This document shows, piece by piece, positions 43,293-52,055 of a stretch of 64,000 nt of DNA. The position numbers and the translations under genes were made by a program. Each line of letters starts with the position of its first letter. The first letter of the stretch is position 1. This stretch comes from Acetobacteraceae bacterium (GTDB lineage Bacteria; Pseudomonadota; Alphaproteobacteria; Acetobacterales; Acetobacteraceae). The notes under the pieces are model-generated. The model had not been told where the DNA came from, ran no database searches, and was given only the letters and a program-made list of their open reading frames with translations. Location of the stretch: positions 1 through 64,000 of the forward strand of contig JARLIM010000003.1 in assembly GCA_031291725.1 (NCBI GenBank), read 5' to 3'.

Positions 43293-43693
43293 GCGATCAC
43301 GACAGGCTATTTTTATAAATATTTATGTTGTGCGGAGGCAATTGCGACGACGCACCGGCGCCGGACTGCCTGCGCGATGATCGGACCAGCACATCGAGCG
43401 CCCTAAATTGCAACATGGCTGCACTGCTCACCAAGCAAGGCGCGCAACGGATCAAGCAATATGACAACGGTCGATGCCATCGATATTGATTCAGAATGAA
43501 TGGCGCCGGTTTTTGGAAAATTACCTAGCTGGAACCTGCATCAATTTGATTGAACTCGGACGGATATCCGCGCTTATCATAAAATTGTGATATCTTTATC
43601 GACGACAATTTTCATGCGGGATTACAAAACTTTTGGCTTCTTTGCGCATCGCAGACAATAATCGGTTGGGCAGAATCATCGTTCAAGGCGCGT
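43293..43693. other. Intergenic region before the histidine kinase
   Basis: About 400 bp with a very AT-rich start (43300-43330) and mixed composition after it. No ORF with a plausible start, tRNA or strong hairpin was seen. It presumably carries the lrp terminator and the kinase promoter. Confidence 0.5.
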
Positions 43694-46240
43694 ATGACAA
43701 CGACCAAACCTCTGGCAGAGACGTCGCCCAGCCCAACTGAGGCTGAGCAGCTTGCTGAGTTGCGGCTGCTGCGTGCCCAGAATGTCGAGCTGCAAGCACG
43801 GCTGGTCGCCAGCGAGGGGTGGTTCGCTGGGCTGATCGAGAATATGGCCGATGGATTGCTGGTGTTTGATCACCTTGCCGAGGGCGATTACCGCATCGCC
43901 TATGCCAATCGGCAGGCTGGACTGATTTTCGGTCGCCCAGCAGAGCAATTGGCAGGCTTTGATTTCCTCGATCTCGTCCACCCGGAAGACCGTGAACGGA
44001 TTGCTGGGCGCAAGCACGCGGCATCGCTTGGCGTCGATGGAGGGCAGGAAACCTATCGCGCCTTGCACGCTGACGGCCACGAAATATGGCTGACGTCGCG
44101 AAGCGGCGCGGTATCGCACACCCCAGCATCGCCCCATCGCACCCGCACTGTCACCTCGCTGCGCGATGTCACGCAGGAGCATGCGAGCGAAGCCGCATTG
44201 GCTGAAGCCCGCGCGCGGATCGATCATATTCTGCAAATCGTGCCGGGCGTTTTCTATCAGGTCGCCGTTCACCCCGATCAATCTGTCAGGGTGACGTTCG
44301 TCTCAGAAAGCGTCGTCGATATGTTTGGCGTCTCGCAGGAAGAGGCCATCCAGCCCGGCTTCTTGATCCAACGCGCGCAGATCGATCTTGCCTCCGCCCG
44401 CTGGGCCGCGCTGGAAAAGGCCGGAGACAAGGGCATGGCCAATCTGACCTACCCGGTGATCCTGCGCGGCGAACAGCGTTGGCTGCACGATACGCTGCGC
44501 TGGATGCATCGTCCCAATGGTGCGCGCGATATCGTCGGCTTCGTCACCGATGCCACGGCAGAGCACCACGCCGAGATTGAGATGCGCCGCATGAACTGGG
44601 CATTGGCAGCCTATTCCCGTTCCCTGTCGGTGATCTTGCGCTCAGGTCCGCTGGACGAGTTGATGATGCGGGTGTGCGAAAGCATCGTCGAGGAAGCCCC
44701 TTATATCCTGGCCTGCTTCGCCGTGCCCGATTCTGGCCCTGATCGGCCGATCCGCTTCATCGCCAAGGCGGGCAGCGTGACGGAGTATCTCGACAGGATC
44801 CATGTCAGTTGGTCGGCCGATGACCCGGACGGGCACGGCCCCACCGGGCGGGCGATGCGCGAGGGCGTCCCGCAGATCATGCAGGATACCTGGACCGATG
44901 CGGGCTATATGCGCTGGCGTGCCATGGGCGACCGGTATGGCATTCGTTCTTCCGTCACCGTGCCCTGCTGGAGCGACGGCCAAGTGGTCGGGGCGGTGCT
45001 GGTTTATGCCGCCGAGCCGAACGTGTTCGGCCCCAACGAAATCGCCCTTTTCCAACGATTGAGCGACGAGATTGCCTTCGCCATCGGGCTGGAGCGCGAC
45101 CGCCTGCGTCTGCGGGAAGCGCATGCCGCCCGTCAGCAGGCCGAGGATACGCTCGGCGCCTCAGTGCAACTCGGCCCCGGTTTGCTCTATCAGGCCCGCG
45201 TGCGGCCGCAGCAGGTGGAGATTTTGGGGGTCTTCGGCGATCCGCTGCGCATTGCCCATGTCACCGATGGCGATACAGATGCCTCGGCCACGCTCCTGCA
45301 CGTTCTGGGGCAGCCGGGCAACATCGCCGCCATCCTGGCGATGGCCGATGACAGCACCCACAGCGAAGACTGCGCCATCACCGCCGCCGATGGCGCTCTG
45401 CACTGGCTGCGCAATGCCGTGCGCATCACGGTGCGCAACGGTGATGCGGTGGATGTGGTGGGCTATGTCGCCGAGGTGACGGAAGAAAAGCAGCAGCAAT
45501 TGCAGAGCCAACAAGTCACCACCCTGCTCACTTTGGGCGAGATGGCCACCGGCATGGCGCATGAACTCAATCAGCCGCTGTTCAGCATCATCCTGGCGGC
45601 CGAGAATGCCGTCACTCGGCTGGAGCGCCAGCCGCAGGCAGTGGGCGATGTATCGATCAAGCTGCAAAAGATCATCAGCGAATCGCATCGCGCCAGCAAG
45701 CTGATCGACCATATGCGGGTGTTTGCACGCAATGAACGGGGCGAGAAGCAGGCGGTCTCCTGGCATGAAGCCTTGGCGTCGGCGGTGGAAATCCTGCACG
45801 GCAAGGCGCGGGAGGTTCAGATTATCAACAATCTTCCCGCCGATCTGCCCAAGGTGCTCGGTTGGCCGATCTCGATGGAACAAATTCTGATCAACCTGAT
45901 CGGAAATGCCGTGGATGCGTATGAACACATCAATCAGGGCAAATCGCCCGAAGAATGCTGGTCGCAGCCCAAGCCGGTGACAATCTCGGCAAGCGTGCTG
46001 AACGATCAGGTGGCGCTGCGGGTGCAGGATGCGGCCGGCGGCATCGCGCCGGACGTGCTGGCACGGATGTTCGAACCCTTCTTCACCACCAAGCCGGTCG
46101 GCAAGGGCACTGGCCTTGGCTTGTCCATCGCCACGGACGCCGTGCAGAGCATGGGCGGCACGATTTCAGCCAGCAACAGCGATGGCGGAGCGCTGTTCGA
46201 AGTGCGTTTGGCCATCGCCCCGCCACACATGCTGCCATGA
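43694..46240 (+). CDS. Orphan soluble PAS/GAF sensor histidine kinase
   Basis: An 848-residue cytoplasmic kinase without membrane helices or signal peptide. After a coiled start, PAS domains lie at about 45-165 and 175-300 (FDHLAEGDYRIAYANRQAG; FVSESVVDMFGVSQEE). A GAF domain follows at about 320-465, then a degenerate PAS-like region at 490-600. HisKA has the phosphorylation site H623 in GMAHELNQPLF, and the HATPase ends with GTGLGLSIATDAVQSMGG. The MAHELNQPL box places it near FixL/DctB-type kinases. No response regulator is adjacent. The PAS domains lack an obvious heme histidine context, so the signal is unknown. Confidence 0.92.
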   Translation: MTTTKPLAETSPSPTEAEQLAELRLLRAQNVELQARLVASEGWFAGLIENMADGLLVFDHLAEGDYRIAYANRQAGLIFGRPAEQLAGFDFLDLVHPEDRERIAGRKHAASLGVDGGQETYRALHADGHEIWLTSRSGAVSHTPASPHRTRTVTSLRDVTQEHASEAALAEARARIDHILQIVPGVFYQVAVHPDQSVRVTFVSESVVDMFGVSQEEAIQPGFLIQRAQIDLASARWAALEKAGDKGMANLTYPVILRGEQRWLHDTLRWMHRPNGARDIVGFVTDATAEHHAEIEMRRMNWALAAYSRSLSVILRSGPLDELMMRVCESIVEEAPYILACFAVPDSGPDRPIRFIAKAGSVTEYLDRIHVSWSADDPDGHGPTGRAMREGVPQIMQDTWTDAGYMRWRAMGDRYGIRSSVTVPCWSDGQVVGAVLVYAAEPNVFGPNEIALFQRLSDEIAFAIGLERDRLRLREAHAARQQAEDTLGASVQLGPGLLYQARVRPQQVEILGVFGDPLRIAHVTDGDTDASATLLHVLGQPGNIAAILAMADDSTHSEDCAITAADGALHWLRNAVRITVRNGDAVDVVGYVAEVTEEKQQQLQSQQVTTLLTLGEMATGMAHELNQPLFSIILAAENAVTRLERQPQAVGDVSIKLQKIISESHRASKLIDHMRVFARNERGEKQAVSWHEALASAVEILHGKAREVQIINNLPADLPKVLGWPISMEQILINLIGNAVDAYEHINQGKSPEECWSQPKPVTISASVLNDQVALRVQDAAGGIAPDVLARMFEPFFTTKPVGKGTGLGLSIATDAVQSMGGTISASNSDGGALFEVRLAIAPPHMLP

Positions 46241-46243
46241 CGC

Positions 46244-47080
46244 TTACAGCATCGCCAACGGCACGGCACGGCGCGGCGGAGGCAAGGCTCGATCGATCTC
46301 GCTGAGGTCCGCCATCGTCAGGCTGATGGCGGCTGCCGCGGCGTTTTGACGAACATGCGCCTCCCGCGCGGCCTTCGGAATGGCGATCACATGAGGATGA
46401 CGCAAAGCCCAGGCAAGTGCGATCTGTGCCGGGCTTGCGTTGTGCCGCGCTGCCACTGCCCGCATTGCCGCATTCTGCAACAAGGCACCGCCCTGCCCCA
46501 CCGGCGAATAAGCCATCACCGGCAGCGCCTCGCGCTGGGCCCAGGGCAACAGATCGTATTCGATGCCGCGATATTGCGGGTTATAGAGCAGTTGATTGAC
46601 CGCGCAGGCGCGACCGCCAGCCAGATCGAATAATTCGTCCATATCGTCAGAATCGAGGTTGGAGACACCCCAGCGGCGGATCTTGCCTTCTTGGATCAAC
46701 GCCTCGAAGGCCTCGATTGTCTCCCCGAACGAGACCGCACCACGCCAGTGCAGCAGATACAGATCAAGATAATCGGTGCCCAACCGCTTCAAACTGGCCT
46801 CGCAGGCCAGCTTCGAACGTGCGCGGGAGGTATTTTGCGGATAGGCCTTGGAGACCAGAAACACCTCCTCGCGCCGCCCCTTGATCGCCTCGCCCACCAC
46901 CTCCTCCGCCCCGCCATCGGCATACATCTCGGCGGTGTCGATCAGTGTCAGGCCAAGATCCAGGCCCAACCGCAGGGCGCGGACTTCGGCCGCACGGTCG
47001 GAATTGCGCTCGCCCATATACCAACTGCCTTGGCCGATGGCGGGAATTTTGGTGCCATCCGGCAGGCAGACGTCATGCAT
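46244..47080 (-). CDS. Aldo/keto reductase
   Basis: A 278-residue NADPH-dependent reductase with an intact catalytic tetrad: Asp and Tyr in LIDTAEMYADGGAEE, Lys in FLVSKAYP, and His in LDLYLLHWRG. The cofactor loop reads VIAIPKAARE. It is of the short prokaryotic AKR type (DkgA/YeaE-like). It is convergent with the kinase gene, with only 3 bp between stops, and diverges from the acyltransferase. The substrate is not evident. Confidence 0.88.
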   Translation of the reverse strand: MHDVCLPDGTKIPAIGQGSWYMGERNSDRAAEVRALRLGLDLGLTLIDTAEMYADGGAEEVVGEAIKGRREEVFLVSKAYPQNTSRARSKLACEASLKRLGTDYLDLYLLHWRGAVSFGETIEAFEALIQEGKIRRWGVSNLDSDDMDELFDLAGGRACAVNQLLYNPQYRGIEYDLLPWAQREALPVMAYSPVGQGGALLQNAAMRAVAARHNASPAQIALAWALRHPHVIAIPKAAREAHVRQNAAAAAISLTMADLSEIDRALPPPRRAVPLAML

Positions 47081-47146
47081 TGAGAATGAACCCCTTGCGT
47101 GTTAGGCCACCTTGCAACGAATGTACTCGGACGACCTCACCGGACA

Positions 47147-48253
47147 ATGACACGTCAGCATCGCATCCCGGAAGAGACATCGGTATTTCTTGATGCCGTC
47201 CGCGTCGTGGCAGCGCTGGTGGTATTTCTATCGCATTTTGGGGCACAGCGTTACAGCGGTGGGCTGTTGTGGTTCATGTACCCGCTCGGCGCCCGCGCGG
47301 TGGACCTGTTTTTCGTGCTGTCCGGCTTCCTGATCTCACACGCAGCGGCGACCAGAGAGGGCGATCTATGGCACTACACCGTGGCAAGGCTGGCGCGGAT
47401 CTATTCGGTGGCCATTCCGGCGATCTGCGTCACGCTGGTCAGCTATTGGTGGGTGTCGCATCTTGGCGAGAGCGCCAACACCTATGTCGGCCCTACCAAG
47501 CCTTCGATCCCAGCAGAGATTGCGATCAATCTGGGATTTCTGGGCAATATCTGGAACCTCAATGTGGGGTTGCTCAGCAACGGCCCGTATTGGTCGCTCG
47601 GTTTCGAGGTGCCTTACTATATCCTCTTTGGCCTCACTTTGCTCCGTGCACGCTGGAAATACGTCGCCATCGCCACCCTCGCATCGCTGTTTGGCCCGAA
47701 GATCATGCTGATGATGCTGCCCTGGCTGCTGGGTGCGGGGGTGCGTCGCATCGCCCTGTCCGATGCCGTCTCGCCGCGGGCCGGCGCCACGCTGTGCATC
47801 GCGGCGATGGCGGGATTTGCCGTGTGGTCGCTCAGTATGCCGATCTTCCACGGTGGGGCTTACGAGCCCCTCACCTTCACCCTCAAGCGGCTGCGGATCT
47901 TGGGCGACAGCTACATCATGGGCAGTCTTTTCGCGATCTTCATCCTGGGAATACACGCCATCCGCCGCAGCTTGACCCAGCCGCTGCGCCGGATCGCGCG
48001 GCCGGTGCGCTGGCTGGCGGGGATGAGCTTTGCCTTCTACCTGTTCCATGTCCCCTTGATGGAGGCTATCCGCGCCACATCGCCCTGGCCGGTGACGGCA
48101 TGGCCGACCCGGATGATGTATCTGACGGTCGTGCCTCTGACGGTCTGGGCATTGTCCTATGTCTCGGAACGCCGGAAAGCCGATTGGGCGCGGCTGTTCC
48201 ACCGCGCCCTTCCCGGTCGCCCGCTTACGCCACCGACAACCCCATCGCCTTGA
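47147..48253 (+). CDS. Acyltransferase 3 (OafA-like) membrane protein
   Basis: A 368-residue integral membrane O-acyltransferase with about ten helices. The N-terminal FLDAVRVVAALVVFLSHFGA contains the family Arg-x10-His signature, followed by RAVDLFFVLSGFLISHA and GPYWSLGFEVPYYILFG. Such enzymes acetylate O-antigen, exopolysaccharide or other surface sugars. The start at 47147 (MTRQHRIPEE) is preferred; a GTG at 47099 is in frame. The last 29 bp overlap the end of the convergent amidohydrolase gene. Confidence 0.87.
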   Translation: MTRQHRIPEETSVFLDAVRVVAALVVFLSHFGAQRYSGGLLWFMYPLGARAVDLFFVLSGFLISHAAATREGDLWHYTVARLARIYSVAIPAICVTLVSYWWVSHLGESANTYVGPTKPSIPAEIAINLGFLGNIWNLNVGLLSNGPYWSLGFEVPYYILFGLTLLRARWKYVAIATLASLFGPKIMLMMLPWLLGAGVRRIALSDAVSPRAGATLCIAAMAGFAVWSLSMPIFHGGAYEPLTFTLKRLRILGDSYIMGSLFAIFILGIHAIRRSLTQPLRRIARPVRWLAGMSFAFYLFHVPLMEAIRATSPWPVTAWPTRMMYLTVVPLTVWALSYVSERRKADWARLFHRALPGRPLTPPTTPSP

Positions 48254-49655
48254 TCGGCGGCTCCACCTCGGCCGGGATCGGGCAGACATAGGGCGTCTCG
48301 GCGGTGCGTTCGGCCAGATCGGCCTGCGCCTTGGCGATCAGCCCGGCATCCTGCAACGCCGCCACCCCGGTTGCCGCCATCACCTTGGAGACATAGACCA
48401 TCCCCTTATGCGCCGCCGGGCTTTTGCCCTGCGCGGTCAGCTGCCAGGAATGGCCGGGGGTGCCGATCGCATACACCGCCGCATGCGCCTGCACCGTCGG
48501 CACCACCCAACTCACATCTCCCACATCGGTCGAGCCGATCATCGGCACCGGCTTGGCGTCGAGCGGCACCAGAGCGTCATGCAATGGTTGATCGCGCCGC
48601 ATCGGCACACCGGCGCGGCGATAGGCGCTGCGGATATCGCCATCGGAGAGCGTCGCCTGAATCTTGCGCGCATAGTCCCGATCCGCCTCATCCCACACCG
48701 GCGGGCCGAGCCGTTCCATCGCCGCGCGCATCGCCTGTTCCAGCGGCGTGTTGGCCAGCAGGTTCGACACCGCCGACAATACCTCGATCTCAACCTCCGT
48801 CTCGGTCATCAACGCCGCCCCACGGGCGCAGTTCTTCACCCGTTCGAGCAATTCGAGCATGCCCGGCAGATCGGTCGCGCGCACCGAATAGCGCACCCGC
48901 GCCTTCGCCTGCACCACGTTGGGTGCGATGCCGCCCGCGTCGATCAGGGCGTAATGGATGCGGGCGTCAGAGGGCATGTGCTCGCGCATATAGTTCACGC
49001 CGACATTCATCAGCTCGACGGCGTCCAGCGCCGAACGACCGAGATGCGGCGAGGCGGCGGCGTGCGAGGCGCGGCCGTGGAAGGTGAAATCGATGCGGGT
49101 ATTGGCCAGCGAAATCGCCTCGGCCACCTCGTTGAACGCATTCGGATGCCATGTGATCGCCACGTCCACATCATCGAACGCGCCGGAGCGCACCATGAAC
49201 GCCTTCGCCGCCCCGCCCTCTTCCGCCGGACAGCCATAATAGCGCACCCGTCCCGGCGTGCCGGTCTCTTCCAGCCAATCCTTCACCGCCGTTGCCGCCA
49301 GCAGGGCCGCCGAGCCGAGCAGATTATGGCCGCAGCCATGGCCGTTGCCATTGCCCGGCAGCGGCTTGGGCTCGGCAATGCCGGCTTCCTGGCTCAATCC
49401 GGGCAACGCGTCATATTCGCCGAGGAAGGCAATCACCGGCCCGCCCGAACCCGCTTCGCCGATGATCGCGGTGGGGATGTCGGCGACATTTTCGGTGATC
49501 CGGAAGCCTTGCTCGCGCAACTCCGCCACATGCTCCGCCACCGAGCGCGTCTCGGTGTAGCAGGTCTCCGGCATGCCCCAGACCCGGTCGGCAAGCGCAA
49601 TGAACCGCTCCCGCTTGGCCTCCACATTCTGCCAGATCGCCTCACTGTTCTGCAT
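48225..49655 (-). CDS. M20-family amidohydrolase (AbgB-like)
   Basis: A 476-residue metallo-amidase resembling p-aminobenzoyl-glutamate hydrolase subunit B. Metal-site motifs are GNGNGHGCGHNLLG, YYGCPAEEGGAAKAFM and ITWHPNAFNEV, with a dimerisation domain from FTFHGRASHAAASPHLGRSA. DVGDVSWVVPTVQAHAA and the GTPGHSWQ segment supply the last ligands. The start at 49655 (MQNSEAIWQ) has GGGGGAG upstream. AbgB usually works with AbgA, which is not present here, so the substrate may be another N-acyl amino acid. Confidence 0.88.
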   Translation of the reverse strand: MQNSEAIWQNVEAKRERFIALADRVWGMPETCYTETRSVAEHVAELREQGFRITENVADIPTAIIGEAGSGGPVIAFLGEYDALPGLSQEAGIAEPKPLPGNGNGHGCGHNLLGSAALLAATAVKDWLEETGTPGRVRYYGCPAEEGGAAKAFMVRSGAFDDVDVAITWHPNAFNEVAEAISLANTRIDFTFHGRASHAAASPHLGRSALDAVELMNVGVNYMREHMPSDARIHYALIDAGGIAPNVVQAKARVRYSVRATDLPGMLELLERVKNCARGAALMTETEVEIEVLSAVSNLLANTPLEQAMRAAMERLGPPVWDEADRDYARKIQATLSDGDIRSAYRRAGVPMRRDQPLHDALVPLDAKPVPMIGSTDVGDVSWVVPTVQAHAAVYAIGTPGHSWQLTAQGKSPAAHKGMVYVSKVMAATGVAALQDAGLIAKAQADLAERTAETPYVCPIPAEVEPPIKAMGLSVA

Positions 49656-49781
49656 GTCGCACTCCCCCAAAACCGGAAAGCCACATCATCACCCCAGAAT
49701 GGGCGGAGCCGCAATCGCAGTTGACGGCCCGCCCCGGCTCGGCCACGCCTTGGCTTCGATCGACCTGCAAGCGAGACAGAC

Positions 49782-50204
49782 ATGGTGCAGATTCGCCCCA
49801 TCACCGATGCCGACATACCCGACGTGATCGCGTTGTGGCACGAATCGGGCATCAGCCGTCCGTGGAACAACCCAGAACACGACATCGCCTTCGCCCGACG
49901 CGGCCCGCATTCCACCATTCTGGTCGCCGAACGCGCAGGCCGCCTGCTCGCCACCACCATGGTGGGCGAAGACGGGCATCGCGGCTGGCTCTATTACGTC
50001 GCCGTCGATCCGGACTTGCAGGGCCAGGGCTTCGGCCGACAGCTCATCCAGGCCGCCGAGGCATGGCTGGCCGCACGCGGCGTGTGGAAGGTGCAGTTAT
50101 TGGTGCGCTCGGGCAACAAGGCCGCCGAGTCCTTCTACGACCGGCTGGGCTATCACGACACCAACGCGCGCTGTTTGCAGAAGGTGCTGCGGGTGATCGC
50201 ATAA
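49782..50204 (+). CDS. GNAT acetyltransferase (YpeA-like)
   Basis: A 140-residue N-acetyltransferase of the GNAT fold. The motif GISRPWNNPEHDI near residue 25 and MVGEDGHRGWLYYVAV are typical of the YpeA group. The acetyl-CoA loop is DLQGQGFGRQLI, and FYDRLGYHD ends the core. YpeA-like enzymes have no agreed substrate. It is a single plus-strand gene. Confidence 0.9.
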   Translation: MVQIRPITDADIPDVIALWHESGISRPWNNPEHDIAFARRGPHSTILVAERAGRLLATTMVGEDGHRGWLYYVAVDPDLQGQGFGRQLIQAAEAWLAARGVWKVQLLVRSGNKAAESFYDRLGYHDTNARCLQKVLRVIA

Positions 50205-50220
50205 TCCCCAGCACCGCGCC

Positions 50221-50628
50221 TTACGTGTTGAAGTTCAGCTCCACCACGATCCCGCTCGGGTCTTCCACGAAGATCTGCGCCAGATTGAGTGCCGGCACCT
50301 GACGTTCCTTGAACTCCGCCCCGGTGGAGACGATGCGGGCGCGAATGGCGTTGATGTCGTCGGCATAGAACGCCACATGATCCACCATGCCAGAGCCCTT
50401 GCCGCCCTGCTCCCGCCCGCCGAGATACTCCATCAGGCCGGAGCTGTCATTGGGATCGATGCCGATCACGTGCACCACCGGCAGCCCGTTATTATAAAGC
50501 CAGATGCCGGGGAACGGGAACACCGGGCGCGGACCAACCTCGAAACCCAACACCTCCGTGTAGAATTTGCGCGTCGATTCCAGATCGGTGGTGCGGATCG
50601 AATAATGGTCCAGGCGGGTAATCGCCAT
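50221..50628 (-). CDS. VOC-superfamily (glyoxalase-like) protein
   Basis: A 135-residue vicinal-oxygen-chelate protein made of two beta-alpha-beta-beta-beta units. Metal ligands expected in the family are visible: His in RLDHYSIRT, His in VVHVIG or MVDHVAFYADD, and Glu in SGIVVELNF. It could be a dioxygenase, glyoxalase or binding protein. It is convergent with the GNAT gene and diverges from the molybdenum hydroxylase operon. Confidence 0.87.
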   Translation of the reverse strand: MAITRLDHYSIRTTDLESTRKFYTEVLGFEVGPRPVFPFPGIWLYNNGLPVVHVIGIDPNDSSGLMEYLGGREQGGKGSGMVDHVAFYADDINAIRARIVSTGAEFKERQVPALNLAQIFVEDPSGIVVELNFNT

Positions 50629-50724
50629 TGGTCAGCTCCCCATATGGGTTCATTGTCCCGCCCTGCTTGACGTGGGCCGGTTTTGACCAAATTTTAGCTT
50701 GATAAATAAGCAGGAGGGAAGCGG

Positions 50725-51585
50725 GTGAAAGCGCCGGCGTTCGAATATCTTCGCCCAACGAGCGTCACCGAGGCCATTGCCCTGCTCGGGCAGCACCCGG
50801 AGGCGAAATTGATCGCGGGTGGGCAAAGCCTGCTCGCCTCCCTCAATCTGCGCCTCTCCCAACCCTCGCATCTGATCGATATCGGACGCCTGCCCGAATT
50901 GCGCGGCATCGCGGTCAAGAACGGTGTGCTGCGCATCGGTGCCCTCACCCGCCATGCCGAGACGATGGCCGCGCCGGAGATCGCCACCCACGCGCCCTTG
51001 CTCAAGGCCGCCATTCACCACGTCGCCCACGCCGCCATCCGCACGCGGGGCACCATCGGGGGCAGTCTTGCCAATGCCGACCCTGCCGCCGAACTGCCCG
51101 CCTGCATCCTTGCACTCGATGCCACGCTGATCATCGCCGGACCGCACGGCGAGCGGCGCGAGGCGGCTGCCGATTTCTTCACCGGCTTGTTCGGCACCAC
51201 GCTGGCCCCGGACGAAATCCTCGCCGCCATCGAAGTGCCACTCGCCGCCGCCAATGCCGTGCATGGTTTTCAGGAACTCACCCGCCGCAGCGGCGACTAT
51301 GCCATCGTGGGGCTCGCTGCCCAGGGATTGCGTGGCGCGAACGGCTTGAGCGCCCTGCGCCTTGCCTGGTTCTCCATCGGCAGCAAAGCCACCCTCACCC
51401 CGCATGCCGCCGCAGCGCTGCTCGGCCCTGCCCCCAGCCTGGAGCGTGCCGCCGCCGCTTTGGCCGAGGAGTTGGAGCCGCATGACGATCTGCAAGCCAA
51501 TGTCGCCACCCGCCTGACACTGGCCCGCGTGCTGCTGCGCCGCGTGGCTGGCCCGTTGCTCACCCCATCCGGAATCGCCGCATGA
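50725..51585 (+). CDS. Molybdenum hydroxylase FAD-binding medium subunit (CoxM-like)
   Basis: A 286-residue FAD subunit of a xanthine dehydrogenase/CO dehydrogenase-family enzyme. KLIAGGQSLLASLNLRL near residue 31 is the first FAD motif and RTRGTIGGSLANADPAAELP near residue 108 the second. It starts with GTG, with GGAGGG upstream, and its stop overlaps the 2Fe-2S subunit start as ATGA. It passes electrons from the Fe-S subunit to an acceptor. Confidence 0.93.
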   Translation: MKAPAFEYLRPTSVTEAIALLGQHPEAKLIAGGQSLLASLNLRLSQPSHLIDIGRLPELRGIAVKNGVLRIGALTRHAETMAAPEIATHAPLLKAAIHHVAHAAIRTRGTIGGSLANADPAAELPACILALDATLIIAGPHGERREAAADFFTGLFGTTLAPDEILAAIEVPLAAANAVHGFQELTRRSGDYAIVGLAAQGLRGANGLSALRLAWFSIGSKATLTPHAAAALLGPAPSLERAAAALAEELEPHDDLQANVATRLTLARVLLRRVAGPLLTPSGIAA

Positions 51586-52055
51586 TCGAAATTTCCCTGA
51601 CCGTGAATGGTGAGCCCGTCTCGGCCAGCGTGCTGCCACGCACCCATCTGGTGGATTTCCTGCGCGAGGAACTCGGCCTCACCGGCGCGCATCTCGGCTG
51701 CGAACACGGCGTCTGCGGCGCCTGCACCGTGCGGCTGGACGGCGAGATCGTGCGCGGCTGTCTCGTGCTTGCCGTCCAGGCCGATGGCGGGAGCGTGGAG
51801 ACCATCGAAGGCATGTCCGACACCGGGGAGATCGCCGATCTGCAACAGGCCTTCATCGACCGCAACGCGCTGCAATGCGGCTTCTGCACCCCCGGCATGC
51901 TGATCGCCGCCCAAGACCTGCTGCGTCATGGCGGCGTGCCGAGCCGCGAGGACATCCGCGAGCATCTGTCGGGCAATTACTGCCGCTGCACCGGCTATCA
52001 CGCCATCGTCGATGCGGTGGAGACCACCGCCAAACAGCGGGAGGCCGCACAATGA
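51582..52055 (+). CDS. Molybdenum hydroxylase 2Fe-2S small subunit (CoxS-like)
   Basis: A 157-residue subunit with two [2Fe-2S] clusters. The plant-ferredoxin-type cluster is bound by CEHGVCGACTV with a further cysteine in RGCLVLA. The second, alpha-helical cluster uses CGFCTPGM and NYCRCTGYH. Both ligand sets are complete. Overlaps of 4 bp on both sides indicate tight coupling with the FAD and molybdenum subunits. Confidence 0.95.
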   Translation: MIEISLTVNGEPVSASVLPRTHLVDFLREELGLTGAHLGCEHGVCGACTVRLDGEIVRGCLVLAVQADGGSVETIEGMSDTGEIADLQQAFIDRNALQCGFCTPGMLIAAQDLLRHGGVPSREDIREHLSGNYCRCTGYHAIVDAVETTAKQREAAQ

